Positions 18,482 through 26,706 of a stretch of DNA of 64,000 nucleotides are shown in pieces. The DNA comes from Citrobacter arsenatis (lineage in GTDB: Bacteria > Pseudomonadota > Gammaproteobacteria > Enterobacterales > Enterobacteriaceae): positions 1,364,001 to 1,428,000 of the forward strand of contig NZ_CP037864.1 of NCBI RefSeq assembly GCF_004353845.1, written 5' to 3'. Under the pieces are notes generated by a model. The model had not been told where the DNA came from and did no database searches. It worked only from the letters and a program-made list of their open reading frames with translations. Made by a program: the position numbers and the translations under genes. How positions within the stretch are numbered: the stretch's first letter is position 1; every line of letters begins with the position of its first letter.

Positions 18482-19114
18482 TTACATTAATTCATGCATT
18501 TTTGCGTAGTCGATCAGCTCAACGATAGTGTGTAACCCGAGCTTGGAGTAGATATTAGCCTTGTGAGCGCTAATGGTTTTATTGCTGAGTAACAACTGCT
18601 CGGCAATTTCCTTATTGGACAATCCGTTTGCCAGATAACGCAAAACCGTAACCTCGCGGTTAGAGAGTGGCATGTCATTCAAGACGCCTTTTTGCGAATT
18701 TATATTGTTAATGAAGTTAAGGGTATCCGAAGGGAAAAAAGAATATCCCGATAAAATCATTTTTACGGCATTGTAGATATCATTGAGATCCTTTCGTTTA
18801 CTGACAAAACCATTTGCACCGGCGCGGATAGCGCGTCCGGCATAAAAAGATTCTGATTTTGAAGACAGAAACAGCACCCGAGTTTTCTCCTGTAACGATT
18901 TTATTCTTTTGAGTAAAGTAAAACCATCAGAGCCTGGCAGCTCAATATCCAGGATGACAAGATCGACAGGGTACGTGCGCAGATGCTCTATTGCCGTACG
19001 ACTGTCGTCGGTTTTCAATACCACCTGAATATTACTATTTTTCTCGAGTAGTACTTCTATCGACATTCTGACAATAGGGTGTTCGTCCATAATGATAACG
19101 GATGCTGGTTTCAT
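18482..19114 (-). CDS. fimZ: fimbrial response regulator FimZ
   Basis: 210-residue NarL/FixJ-type response regulator. Receiver domain at residues 1-120 with phospho-acceptor aspartate in VILDIELPGSDG and a conserved lysine in GFVSKRK; GerE/LuxR DNA-binding domain at about 140-205 (LSNREVTVLRYLANGLSNKE). In Salmonella FimZ activates the fimA promoter and represses motility. The start MKPASVII is chosen for matching the E. coli FimZ length and for a GAGG site upstream. Confidence 0.95.
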   Translation of the reverse strand: MKPASVIIMDEHPIVRMSIEVLLEKNSNIQVVLKTDDSRTAIEHLRTYPVDLVILDIELPGSDGFTLLKRIKSLQEKTRVLFLSSKSESFYAGRAIRAGANGFVSKRKDLNDIYNAVKMILSGYSFFPSDTLNFINNINSQKGVLNDMPLSNREVTVLRYLANGLSNKEIAEQLLLSNKTISAHKANIYSKLGLHTIVELIDYAKMHELM

Positions 19115-19701
19115 TGTTGTATGCCTCAAACTGTTTGCGTATCTTGCGAATTTGATAAAACATCAGGCGTTATAATATTGTCAAATAGCCAAGAGTTGTT
19201 CTGAGGGATAACCGAATAAATAATATTTCATCCTTGTTTATTCGGTTGTTCTTCTGCAGAACAATGAATTTGTGGAAAATCCATTTCACACCGGGAAAAC
19301 TAACAATTAATCAGGAAACAGTGGGGATTATACCTGCTCTGTTCTTTCGGAAAAGACTTACAACAACCAGGTTGTTAATGTCAGTTAGGATATTCTGAAA
19401 GATCCAGATGTGTTAATGACTATTGGCATTATTTATCTGCGGTTCGAATTATGGCAGACTGAAAAATTTTTTTAAATAGCAAAAACGATACAATAAACTA
19501 ATTGTTTAGGTTTTGTTAAGGCAGGGGTTAGGCTATTTTATATTGAAATGCACAGAATCAGTAAGGTTAAGTGTGGTAGTGGTATCAGGCATAATACCAG
19601 GAATAGTTGTAAATATTAAATATTTGTAAAAATTGGATCTATTTTCTTATTCTTGAATAAGTAATTTCTTAAAAAATCTTATAGCACAGAGGGTTATGGT
19701 G
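19115..19701. promoter_or_regulatory. fimZ upstream region
   Basis: 587 bases of AT-rich DNA without a convincing ORF on either strand. It lies upstream of fimZ and downstream of fimY, so it should hold the fimZ promoter and its regulatory sites. The region 19470-19680 is especially A/T-rich, as expected for H-NS-bound DNA (inference). Confidence 0.4.
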
Positions 19702-20424
19702 TTAAATTAAATGAAGAGAGGTAACGTTGAGGCGATGTATCAGATGCAAAAAACGCTGCCTGTTAGGTAATCCCAGGCGTGTAATCAACTGGTTCAGCCG
19801 ATAGATGATGCGGTGGTAGGGTTGGTTTTGCAGCAATGCAATCTTTTTTAAGGAGTTACCTTGTAAAAGCAAGGCAATCATCTCCCAATCGAGCTGATTT
19901 ATGCGCCTGGAATGAATATAGTTAAGCACCGGGGATAATAAGGCGTGGCGCATCTCAGGGAGGTGCAGGTTGCGTGACAAGATATAAAATGGACCGGATA
20001 GAGAAATAAAGGTTGTGAGATCGCTATCGTGACTAGAAAGCAATATGAAGATTTGAATATCGCTACGTTGCTTAATTAGCTGACGCAGACGCTCTAGTAT
20101 ATCGAAATATGAGGTTGTTAAGCCTTCTATGTCGATAACTAACTGGCTAATTACCGGCTCCTGCATGCTGACCAACGCCGACTCAATGCTCTGGAAGATC
20201 GCCGTGCGAGTACCTGAAAATAAATGTCGACTCAGCGCATAGGCCAGATAGTGGTCTGTCGTAATTATCGCCTGAGATATAGTATCGCCCGGTAATGTGT
20301 ATTCGAGTTTTTGCGCCAGATACTCGAGCCGGTCAAATACCTGTGAGGTACAGTGGGGATATTGCCAGGTACAGTTAGTATTTCGTATGCGGCGATAGCG
20401 GTCCCGGCGTTTTGCGCTGTGCAT
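19702..20424 (-). CDS. fimY: fimbrial regulator FimY
   Basis: 240 residues from the ATG at 20424, the length of Salmonella FimY; a longer frame from a TTG at 20616 adds 64 residues unlike the family. The N-terminus is basic (MHSAKRRDRYRRIRNTNC) and the last 60 residues resemble a LuxR-type helix-turn-helix (LDWEMIALLLQGNSLKKIAL). In Salmonella FimY works with FimZ to switch on fimA. No receiver aspartate pattern is obvious. Confidence 0.92.
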   Translation of the reverse strand: MHSAKRRDRYRRIRNTNCTWQYPHCTSQVFDRLEYLAQKLEYTLPGDTISQAIITTDHYLAYALSRHLFSGTRTAIFQSIESALVSMQEPVISQLVIDIEGLTTSYFDILERLRQLIKQRSDIQIFILLSSHDSDLTTFISLSGPFYILSRNLHLPEMRHALLSPVLNYIHSRRINQLDWEMIALLLQGNSLKKIALLQNQPYHRIIYRLNQLITRLGLPNRQRFLHLIHRLNVTSLHLI

Positions 20425-20808
20425 CCTTTTCCATTCCGTTTTTGTTGCGGCAGGTCTGGATAAATTGCTGACTATAAACATCCCTGACCCAACATTTTGC
20501 CAGCGTAAAGGGAAGTGTCCTTGTGCCGTGGGTTTCAGTGTTTCAACAATCATCAGACTGGCAATTGCGTATCCCATCAGAATAATCTGCCGGAAGTTTT
20601 CTGATGTCTTACTCAATGCCTAAAAGATCGTTTTATCCAGTTCAACCTCTCTCTAAGATTAGGTAAAATATTACCGGGTATGTCTTTTTGTTACCCCGGA
20701 AATAGTATGGCTGGATTATTCTGGCAGTCTGAGGATAGGTACAGTAGGAGCCGATACTTAATCGAGGATGAGATATTTCTCAATAAAAATTAGGCAAAGA
20801 TAAGCGGT
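20425..20808. promoter_or_regulatory. fimY upstream region
   Basis: 384 bases between fimY and fimW with no supported gene. In Salmonella Typhimurium an EAL-domain gene (STM0551) occupies this place; no trace of it is seen here. It should carry the fimY promoter and leader. Confidence 0.45.
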
Positions 20809-21402
20809 CTAATTTTGTAGAAAGTTCAGATGTGCGCGGATGTATCTTAAGAATTGCTGATCGTTTTTCACATGTAGCTTTTTCATAATGCTGCGACGGG
20901 TCGCTTTGGCCTGGAGATCGCTTACTGAAAGCAGGTGAGCCGTTTCGGCTAACGTATACCCACTGGCGAGAAACATTAAGAATTGACGCTCTGCGATAGA
21001 AAAGTTGCGGGTAGTGCAGTAATGGCAGATTGTTGCGGGCACGCTATTACGCAGCGCGCGTTTTTGCAGGATGATCACCAGTTTTTTGGTTATCTCGTCA
21101 ACATCATCTTCCCGATAGATCAGGGGCAACATGTACAGGCAGGGCCGGAACATCAACTTATCTTTATCGTTTTTGCTACAGATAACCACCCGGTGTTGAC
21201 GCCTGGTGTGGACCGGAACCTGATAGCAATCGGCGCTGAGCCAATCTTCATCCAGTGAGATAAAGGCGATTTCAGCGCGATCGATATCTTCGACAGGTAA
21301 AAAGCAAATCTCCTGATGCCACTGATTTGCCAGATGGGAGATGATGATTTTCAGTCCATGTTCGAAGTGACTGTTTTCTTCCTTGATGGCGATACTTAAC
21401 AT
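20809..21402 (-). CDS. fimW: fimbrial regulator FimW
   Basis: 197-residue protein with a C-terminal LuxR-type DNA-binding domain (FSIAERQFLMFLASGYTLAE ... KKLHVKNDQQFLRYI). Salmonella FimW is a negative regulator that interacts with FimZ. The ATG at 21402 follows AGGA and gives the family length. It reads towards fimY and lies next to the tRNA. Confidence 0.92.
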   Translation of the reverse strand: MLSIAIKEENSHFEHGLKIIISHLANQWHQEICFLPVEDIDRAEIAFISLDEDWLSADCYQVPVHTRRQHRVVICSKNDKDKLMFRPCLYMLPLIYREDDVDEITKKLVIILQKRALRNSVPATICHYCTTRNFSIAERQFLMFLASGYTLAETAHLLSVSDLQAKATRRSIMKKLHVKNDQQFLRYIRAHLNFLQN

Positions 21403-21439
21403 TAAAGAGTTCCTGAACCGCTGGAGAGGGGATAAAGGA

Positions 21440-21619
21440 ATGTTAAGCAAAATCATAAATATTCTAAATACATGTATCCCTAAATCTGACGTTTTGCGGG
21501 CTGAGTTGTTACCAGGTGATTTCCTGGATACCCTTGAACGAGCAGAAAAAATCAACATTCGTACACTTCGCCAGCAACCGGAACAAAAGGCATTGACTCA
21601 GCAGGCGCTGACCGTATAA
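21440..21619 (+). CDS. possible small protein next to tRNA-Arg
   Basis: 59 residues (MLSKIINILNTCIPKSDVLR...), divergent from fimW and ending 39 bases before the tRNA. A purine-rich agagggg lies eight bases before the ATG. No family is recognised and the 5' end shares a short promoter region with fimW. It could be a chance ORF. Confidence 0.35.
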   Translation: MLSKIINILNTCIPKSDVLRAELLPGDFLDTLERAEKINIRTLRQQPEQKALTQQALTV

Positions 21620-21658
21620 TTCACGCGTTTCATCCGCATGAAGTAATCACTTCACAAT

Positions 21659-21735
21659 GCGCCCTTAGCTCAGTTGGATAGAGCAACGGCCTTCTAAGCC
21701 GTAGGTCGTAGGTTCGAATCCTACAGGGCGTACCA
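21659..21735 (+). tRNA. argU: tRNA-Arg(UCU), argU/fimU
   Basis: 77 bases with all arms: acceptor gcgccct/agggcgt, D-arm agctcagttggatagagc, anticodon loop cttctaa giving UCU, T-arm gtaggttcgaatcctac and encoded CCA. It decodes rare AGA/AGG codons; in Salmonella this tRNA (fimU) affects fimbrial expression through rare codons in the fim regulators. The first pair is a G1-U72 wobble, unlike the G-C of E. coli argU as I recall it. The 3' part is expected to be the prophage attachment core. Confidence 0.97.
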
Positions 21736-21745
21736 TTATATTTCA
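21690..21745. mobile_element. probable attL of the prophage
   Basis: The integrase gene ends 16 bases past the tRNA 3' end and points at it, so the core of attL should lie in the anticodon-to-3' part of the tRNA, as for DLP12 in E. coli argU. The exact core cannot be fixed because attR lies outside the window. Confidence 0.6.
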
Positions 21746-21750
21746 GTAAC

Positions 21751-22914
21751 TTACCCATTTTCTGCAAGTTCCTTATTTTCCAGATGGGACATATTTGGGA
21801 CATCATCACTGAAAATTGAGTCAATTTGCTTTGCGTGTTCCGTTAAATGGTTCGGCGCAAGGTGAGCATATCGGCGTACCATTTCGATGCTCTCCCATCC
21901 TCCCATTTCCTGCAGAACAGAAAGCGGAACTCCTGACTGAATTAGCCAGCTGGCCCACGTGTGCCTCAGGTCGTGGAAGCGGAAATCCTCAATCCCGGCC
22001 CGACGGCAAGCCGCATTCCATGCCCGCTGATCATCGACGCGCATCTTTCTCACGGTTGGAGTCTTTGACCCATCAGGACGGATACCTTCTTTCGTATGCA
22101 CGAACACCCATTTATGATGCTTACCAATCTGGTCACGCAAAACCTTACAGGCAGTGTCATTCAGCGCTACGCCAATAGCTCGGTTTGACTTGCTGTCTTC
22201 AGGATTCACCCAGGCAACACGACGCTGCATGTCGATCTGCTGCCATTCCATATTGATGATGTTCGAACGCCGCAGTCCGGTTGCCAGCGCAAACTTAACA
22301 ACCGACTTCAGTGGATCCGGACATTCATCAATCAGCCTTTTCGCCTCATCTGCCTCAAGCCACCGAACTCGCTTATTTCTTACCGATGGAACCTTGATCA
22401 CCGGCGCTTTTTCCAGCCATTTCCAGTCACGTTCTGCAGCCCGCAGAATTGCCTTCATCAATGCCAGATGCTTGGCTTTGGTGGAGGTGGTGACCGGTTT
22501 AGCTGAATAGACTGGCGCTGGTTCTCCATTCTTTTGCGCCGCGGCAGCTTTGATTTTCCATATCTCAAGCTGTTTGCGGTTGCTCATCCTGTTCACTGCT
22601 GAGTAAATCTTTTGCTCGGTCACATCCTTTAACCGGATCCCCTCAAAATGCGCCAGCCAGAAAGCCATACGACTGCGGTCATCCTTCAGTGATTTCTTCT
22701 CTGCCTTTTCCTCCAGCCAGCGCATACAGGCATCGTCAAACGTTACATCAGGGAAATCGCCAAGCCGGTCTACTCGCCACAATTCAGCTTTGCGCTTGTC
22801 ATGTAGCTCAGTAGCGAGCCGCTTGTCGGAAGTCCCAAGGCTTTCCTTAATTCGCTTCCCGCCCGGTGTCGAGTAGGACGCGTACCATATTTCACCTCTG
22901 CGGAAGAGTGACAT
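21751..22914 (-). CDS. int: tyrosine-recombinase integrase
   Basis: 387-residue phage integrase that inserts and, with Xis, excises the prophage. Catalytic residues seen: Arg215 in ATGLRRSN, His314 and Arg317 in HDLRHTW, and Tyr349 in RRYAHL. The N-terminus (MSLFRRGEIWYASYSTPGGK) is an arm-binding type. It overlaps the Xis-like gene by 145 bases and ends beside the tRNA. Confidence 0.97.
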   Translation of the reverse strand: MSLFRRGEIWYASYSTPGGKRIKESLGTSDKRLATELHDKRKAELWRVDRLGDFPDVTFDDACMRWLEEKAEKKSLKDDRSRMAFWLAHFEGIRLKDVTEQKIYSAVNRMSNRKQLEIWKIKAAAAQKNGEPAPVYSAKPVTTSTKAKHLALMKAILRAAERDWKWLEKAPVIKVPSVRNKRVRWLEADEAKRLIDECPDPLKSVVKFALATGLRRSNIINMEWQQIDMQRRVAWVNPEDSKSNRAIGVALNDTACKVLRDQIGKHHKWVFVHTKEGIRPDGSKTPTVRKMRVDDQRAWNAACRRAGIEDFRFHDLRHTWASWLIQSGVPLSVLQEMGGWESIEMVRRYAHLAPNHLTEHAKQIDSIFSDDVPNMSHLENKELAENG

Positions 22915-23141
22915 TGTTTTTCCTCTGTTATGCCATCACCCGCGCTCACGGCGACAGTATGCAGCGGAGAGTTAAGCGCCGCAATGCAGGCCTGTCGTGT
23001 TGTGAGGTAAGGGGATTTAGGTTTTGCGGGGTCTTTGCGGGTTGCTTGCAGTCGGCCTGAGCGGATCCAGTTAGTGGCTGTTGGTCTGGATATCTGAAGA
23101 AATGCGCAGGCCTCATCGAGTGTTAGGCTGTGTGATTCCAT
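22770..23141 (-). CDS. Xis-like helix-turn-helix protein
   Basis: 123 residues; the first 50 form a MerR/AlpA-like winged helix (LTLDEACAFLQISRPTATNW, then GRLQATRK), as in phage excisionases and related DNA-binding proteins. A good ribosome site (agga) precedes the ATG. The 3' 145 bases overlap int in another frame, an arrangement known for lambda xis-int. Role as the recombination directionality factor is inferred from position and fold. Confidence 0.75.
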   Translation of the reverse strand: MESHSLTLDEACAFLQISRPTATNWIRSGRLQATRKDPAKPKSPYLTTRQACIAALNSPLHTVAVSAGDGITEEKQCHSSAEVKYGTRPTRHRAGSELRKALGLPTSGSLLSYMTSAKLNCGE

Positions 23142-23148
23142 AATTTTC

Positions 23149-23382
23149 CTACTTGGTAAATTTCCAGATAATAGGGAGTAAGTGTAAAAATCTTCCTACT
23201 CTTGAATGGCTATCTGCACGATGCATAACCCATCTGGTAAACATAATTGGAGCAATATGCTCCTTCTTTGCTCCATCATCACATGACCATTTGACGCAAC
23301 ATTGCTCAGAATGATGTGCGATGTAAATTCCACCACTCCCATCAATGGTCACTTTCTTTCCGTAGTGCTGAACTATATTCAT
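23149..23382 (-). CDS. small phage protein, unknown
   Basis: 77 residues starting MNIVQHYGKKVTIDGSGG, with ggagaa six bases before the ATG. It contains a histidine/cysteine cluster (AHHSEQCCVKWSC). No family recognised. It lies in the leftward early operon just before the Xis-like gene. Confidence 0.6.
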   Translation of the reverse strand: MNIVQHYGKKVTIDGSGGIYIAHHSEQCCVKWSCDDGAKKEHIAPIMFTRWVMHRADSHSRVGRFLHLLPIIWKFTK

Positions 23383-23491
23383 GGTTTTCTCCAGGCAAAA
23401 AGAACCCGGCACTATGGCCGGGAAAATGGGGGATAACGTGGCAGTGCATTCGCACCCAATAGCCGACTCAGTGAATCAACTATCAGTTGCT

Positions 23492-23677
23492 TCATAAGCG
23501 GTTGCGAATTTTATCCAGCCAATCAAGATCTGGTTCTGGTGCATCGCATATCTCAGGCTCTTCGAGAGCATCACGAAAAGCAGCGGCAACAATCTTCCCG
23601 CCCATAAACTCCATCCCCGCGTTGACTGGAGGTTCTTTACCGTCCTTATACTCAAATACGAACGTCATCTTTCCCAT
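23492..23677 (-). CDS. small acidic phage protein, unknown
   Basis: 61 residues (MGKMTFVFEYKDGKEPPVNA...), acidic C-terminus ending LDWLDKIRNRL. aggag lies just upstream of the ATG. Similar short proteins occur in lambdoid early operons; function unknown. Confidence 0.65.
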   Translation of the reverse strand: MGKMTFVFEYKDGKEPPVNAGMEFMGGKIVAAAFRDALEEPEICDAPEPDLDWLDKIRNRL

Positions 23678-23686
23678 AATATCTCC

Positions 23687-23926
23687 TCATGCCACCCGCA
23701 TAGCTCGGAGGCGTTTTAAGTGTTCTGCTGTTTCGATTTCTTCGGCGATCCGCTCGGCCTGTGCTTTGGTCAGCGGCTCGAACTCTGCTTGAAAGCGGCC
23801 CATGCTGGCGATGCAGATGCGACCGTTTCGGATGTAGTGGATGACTTCGTGAGTGGCGCGGATGATTTTGCAGGGTGCGCCGTGGAGATCGGCGTACCAG
23901 GTATTAGGCTGGATTATCCTGAACAT
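23687..23926 (-). CDS. DUF4222-like phage protein
   Basis: 79 residues (MFRIIQPNTWYADLHGAPCK...), with the short beta-rich start followed by a charged helix typical of the DUF4222 group in lambdoid leftward operons. gaggtg precedes the ATG. Function unknown. Confidence 0.7.
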   Translation of the reverse strand: MFRIIQPNTWYADLHGAPCKIIRATHEVIHYIRNGRICIASMGRFQAEFEPLTKAQAERIAEEIETAEHLKRLRAMRVA

Positions 23927-23934
23927 TAATCACC

Positions 23935-24207
23935 TCAAACTCTCCCTAATTTGAAAGTAGCCGCCCATGGCGTACCGTTTGGTGAGAAGTAGAAATAAAG
24001 CGGCCACCATTTACCAAAGCACCGCAGAGGAAGTCGAAAGCAAATATATCCCCAACGCTTTGTTCTGATATTTACCGCCCAGTGCATGGCGTTTTCACCG
24101 TAGATGGTGACTGGTCCAAAACTGACATGACCTCCCATGAAGTTTTCCCACCATGAAAGGCTTTTAAACTCTTTTCTGTTCAGCACCGCATTCTTAATCC
24201 ATCCCAT
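23935..24207 (-). CDS. small phage protein, unknown
   Basis: 90 residues rich in tryptophan and aromatic residues (GWIKNAVLNRKEF, LRCFGKWWPLYFYFS). The ATG at 24207 overlaps the TGA of the preceding zinc-finger gene (TGATG) and has gggagg upstream, so it is translationally coupled. No family recognised. Confidence 0.6.
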   Translation of the reverse strand: MGWIKNAVLNRKEFKSLSWWENFMGGHVSFGPVTIYGENAMHWAVNIRTKRWGYICFRLPLRCFGKWWPLYFYFSPNGTPWAATFKLGRV

Positions 24208-24386
24208 CACATCCTCCCAATCTTCTTACGCAATTCCATATTGCTCTGGCACTCCACACACATCGTGCATCCCGGATACGCTTTCCGGCGAGCCTCCGGC
24301 AAATTGTCTCCACATTTCTCACAGTGCGTTGCTGATACTGCTGAGTGGTTGAGTCTGTGAGCCTGAATAGCATGGTCTCGCATCAT
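24207..24386 (-). CDS. TraR/DksA-like C4 zinc-finger protein
   Basis: 59 residues from the ATG at 24386. The CxxC-17-CxxC pattern (CEKCGDNLPEARRKAYPGC, then MCVEC) is the zinc finger of DksA/TraR-like phage proteins, which in larger relatives act on RNA polymerase. The frame is open further upstream but without a ribosome site; a 14-codon ORF (24383-24427) whose TGA overlaps this ATG could deliver ribosomes. Function inferred only from the motif. Confidence 0.7.
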   Translation of the reverse strand: MMRDHAIQAHRLNHSAVSATHCEKCGDNLPEARRKAYPGCTMCVECQSNMELRKKIGRM

Positions 24387-24423
24387 CTCTTCGAGAGCGC
24401 TGGCCTGATCGATGATTTTGATG

Positions 24424-24606
24424 TCATTTGCGACTTCTCCTACGCTTTTTGGCTGCTCGGCGTGCTGCTGCAATACCCGTTTTCCCGCCACCAACTGGAT
24501 AACTGGCATCCGTACGTAAAGCAGGAGATATTTCAGCAACGCTACATTGTCTGACTGATGCTATTGATGAAAGAGCGATAGCAATAGCGAGTGATGACCT
24601 TTTCAT
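24424..24606 (-). CDS. small basic protein with hydrophobic N-terminus
   Basis: 60 residues: a signal-like start (MKRSSLAIAIALSSIA) and a very basic end (GGGKTGIAAARRAAKKRRRS). Its ATG overlaps the stop of the upstream 32-codon ORF (TGATG) and ggag lies five bases before it. The coupling supports expression. No family recognised; the N-terminal segment could be a signal peptide or membrane anchor. Confidence 0.5.
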   Translation of the reverse strand: MKRSSLAIAIALSSIASVRQCSVAEISPALRTDASYPVGGGKTGIAAARRAAKKRRRSRK

Positions 24607-24704
24607 CAGTGCTCCATGAACTGTCGGTTAATTAGGTTGAAGGTGAACGCGAGAAAATAAAAAGTCCGCATCAGCGACCTTGTGATTCGTTTGGTTAGCG
24701 TCAT
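24606..24704 (-). CDS. 32-residue ORF coupled to the methyltransferase
   Basis: Starts in the ATGA overlap with the methyltransferase stop and ends in a TGATG overlap with the next ORF. The product (MTLTKRITRSLMRTFYFLAF...) has basic residues then an aromatic hydrophobic stretch, so it may associate with the membrane. Evidence is only the overlaps and operon position. Confidence 0.45.
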   Translation of the reverse strand: MTLTKRITRSLMRTFYFLAFTFNLINRQFMEH

Positions 24705-26248
24705 GCTGCCTCCCGTCGAGCGAGAAGTTTCGCTCCGAAAGTCATTAATTCGTCCCGTTCCACAGTTGCGAAGTGGCAGTGTGTACGCGGGTACGGATGC
24801 CAGATAATGAGCATCGATCCTTTATTATTTCCAGATACCGGTTTACCAGTGACCGGGTTGATAAATGCCAGCCGTCCGGCAGTGATGAATCGCACCTCAC
24901 TTGCTGTCTCGATAGCCTCACGGAACCAGCCGACGGAAGTATCAGCAGGAACCAGCATGACGGTGCCGATCTGGTTCCTGCTCTCCGCTGATGCTTTCTT
25001 CACGAATGGCGTGATGTCGCTGTATGGTGGGTTAAGCCAGACGTAGCCAGGAACATTCAGGTAATCAGCCCACAGTGTTTCCAGCGTGTTCTGATCGGCG
25101 GTGATGAACTTTCGGCATAGCGCGTTATGAGGCGCTGCTGCTGCGTCCAGTTGAAAGCAAAATTCATCATTAAGTGAAGCGAATAGGGCTGGCGGCGTGC
25201 GCCAGAGGTCGCGCTGGTCTGGCGGGGTTTTACTTCCGCCATAATCTCCACTCAACTTCTCGGCTGGCAGCGCCGCGGCGATACGCTCACCGATCCATCG
25301 CATTACCGGAACCGCCATACTATTTCCGATCGCCTTGTAACGCGGCGCGTCATCAGCAAGTTTTTCCCCGTACTGGATCAGCGTGTGCCCATCTGGGAAT
25401 CCCTGAAGCCTTTCATATTCGAGAGGGGTAAGGGTTCTTACGCGATTATCGGCCATAACAACAAGCTCTCGACGGTCCTTATAATCTCTAGCCGAAAGCG
25501 TGCTACTTACTCCGTCATCGATGTATGAATCTGTTCTTCTGAAGCGATAGAGAGTGCAGTTATCAACTGTGCTGGAGCGTCTCTCGACCCCAACATTATT
25601 CGCCTCAGTCGACCCGCTGCCGACGTCTTGCTCAAAAAGTATTTCTGCGGGATCAAATCCTTTTCGAGCACTTGCGACAACGAACACACGGCGGCGTTGT
25701 TGGGCCACTCCAAAAAATTGAGCATCAAGAACGCGCCAGGCAATAACCCTTTCTGGTCCAGACACACAACCTGCGTGCGTCCATTTTCCCCCTGCTGGCT
25801 GCAACTCACTGCTTTCTCCGGCAAGTCCTGCCAGAAAGCACCCGAAGGCATTATCTTTGCTGCTGAGCACGCCGGGGACGTTTTCCCAGACGATAATTGC
25901 TTCTGTCTCACCGCGTTCGCGGCGCTTTGCGTCGATTGCATTGGCTAATTCCACGTATGAGAGGGTTAACTGGCCGCGGTCATCAGACAGGCCTTCACGT
26001 AAGCCGGCGATGCTGAATGCCTGGCAAGGCGTACCGCCGACCAGAACATCAGGCGCCTCGACATCACCAGCGCGCACCGCATCGGCGATTTTTGTCATGT
26101 CGCCGAGGTTTGATACTTCCGGCCAGTGCTGGGCAAGAACAGCGGAGGGGAAGGGTTCAATTTCAGAGAACCAGGCAGGTTTCCAGCCGATAGGCTCCCA
26201 TGCTTTGCTGGCAGCTTCGATGCCGCTGCACACGCTTCCGTATCTCAT
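24701..26248 (-). CDS. fused DNA cytosine-C5 / adenine-N6 methyltransferase
   Basis: 515 residues with two different catalytic modules. Residues 1-325 are a Dcm-type cytosine methyltransferase: motif I SVCSGIEAA, catalytic Cys75 in GGTPCQAFS, motif VI ENVP (122-125), motif VIII QRRR (184-187) and a motif X-like AIGNSMAVPV. Residues 345-515 match phage Dam-type N6-adenine methyltransferases, with TPPALFASLNDEF and the catalytic NPPY at 406-409. There is no restriction gene next to it, so it likely protects phage DNA or alters host methylation. The target-recognition region of the cytosine module is short (about residues 200-265). Specificity cannot be read from sequence. Confidence 0.9.
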   Translation of the reverse strand: MRYGSVCSGIEAASKAWEPIGWKPAWFSEIEPFPSAVLAQHWPEVSNLGDMTKIADAVRAGDVEAPDVLVGGTPCQAFSIAGLREGLSDDRGQLTLSYVELANAIDAKRRERGETEAIIVWENVPGVLSSKDNAFGCFLAGLAGESSELQPAGGKWTHAGCVSGPERVIAWRVLDAQFFGVAQQRRRVFVVASARKGFDPAEILFEQDVGSGSTEANNVGVERRSSTVDNCTLYRFRRTDSYIDDGVSSTLSARDYKDRRELVVMADNRVRTLTPLEYERLQGFPDGHTLIQYGEKLADDAPRYKAIGNSMAVPVMRWIGERIAAALPAEKLSGDYGGSKTPPDQRDLWRTPPALFASLNDEFCFQLDAAAAPHNALCRKFITADQNTLETLWADYLNVPGYVWLNPPYSDITPFVKKASAESRNQIGTVMLVPADTSVGWFREAIETASEVRFITAGRLAFINPVTGKPVSGNNKGSMLIIWHPYPRTHCHFATVERDELMTFGAKLLARREAA

Positions 26249-26409
26249 GATGCACGCTCCGGATCGTTAACATCCCATCCATTCCGCTCAATATTCACAG
26301 ACAGCCGCTTATCTCCTACCTCTTTGATACTCCGACCGGTAATCTCTGCTACTTCTGCGTTGGTGTAGCGCATGAGCGCTGATAGTTCTTCTATGCTCCA
26401 GGCTTTCAT
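26245..26409 (-). CDS. 54-residue phage protein, possibly DNA-binding
   Basis: Product MKAWSIEELSALMRYTNAEV... has a helical, helix-turn-helix-like pattern (EVAEITGRSIKEVGDKRL). The stop overlaps the methyltransferase start (ATGA) and the start overlaps the upstream gene's stop (TGATG); ggag is six bases before the ATG. It may be a small regulator, but no family is certain. Confidence 0.6.
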   Translation of the reverse strand: MKAWSIEELSALMRYTNAEVAEITGRSIKEVGDKRLSVNIERNGWDVNDPERAS

Positions 26410-26693
26410 CAGTCGCTCCTTACTTGTCCATAACGACCGCGATACTTACGCATACGGTCATCAACGTAATCAGGCTCTACAGGTCCAACTACCACCCATC
26501 CCGGCCTGAATGACGCTTCTAAGTTGGCGTACCAGACTTCCTTTTCGTGCAACTCAAGAAGCCTGTCTTCCATGGTCGGCTTCTGGAAATCGTCATTAGC
26601 GATAGCTGCAAAGCAACGAGCCAGCACTTCTTCACGCGTGCCGGATCGCTTTGGTGGGCGCAGATATCCCGCCCCGGTGAGAGGTGCCGACAT
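26409..26693 (-). CDS. phage protein, unknown
   Basis: 94 residues (MSAPLTGAGYLRPPKRSGTR...), mostly charged, with an aggaga site before the ATG. It lies between ssb and the coupled 54-codon ORF. No family recognised. Confidence 0.6.
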   Translation of the reverse strand: MSAPLTGAGYLRPPKRSGTREEVLARCFAAIANDDFQKPTMEDRLLELHEKEVWYANLEASFRPGWVVVGPVEPDYVDDRMRKYRGRYGQVRSD

Positions 26694-26706
26694 TTGATTC
26701 TCCTGA

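Noticed and set aside
20424..20616. Longer FimY from TTG at 20616
   Set aside because: Adds 64 residues unlike Salmonella FimY; the ATG at 20424 gives the family length of 240.
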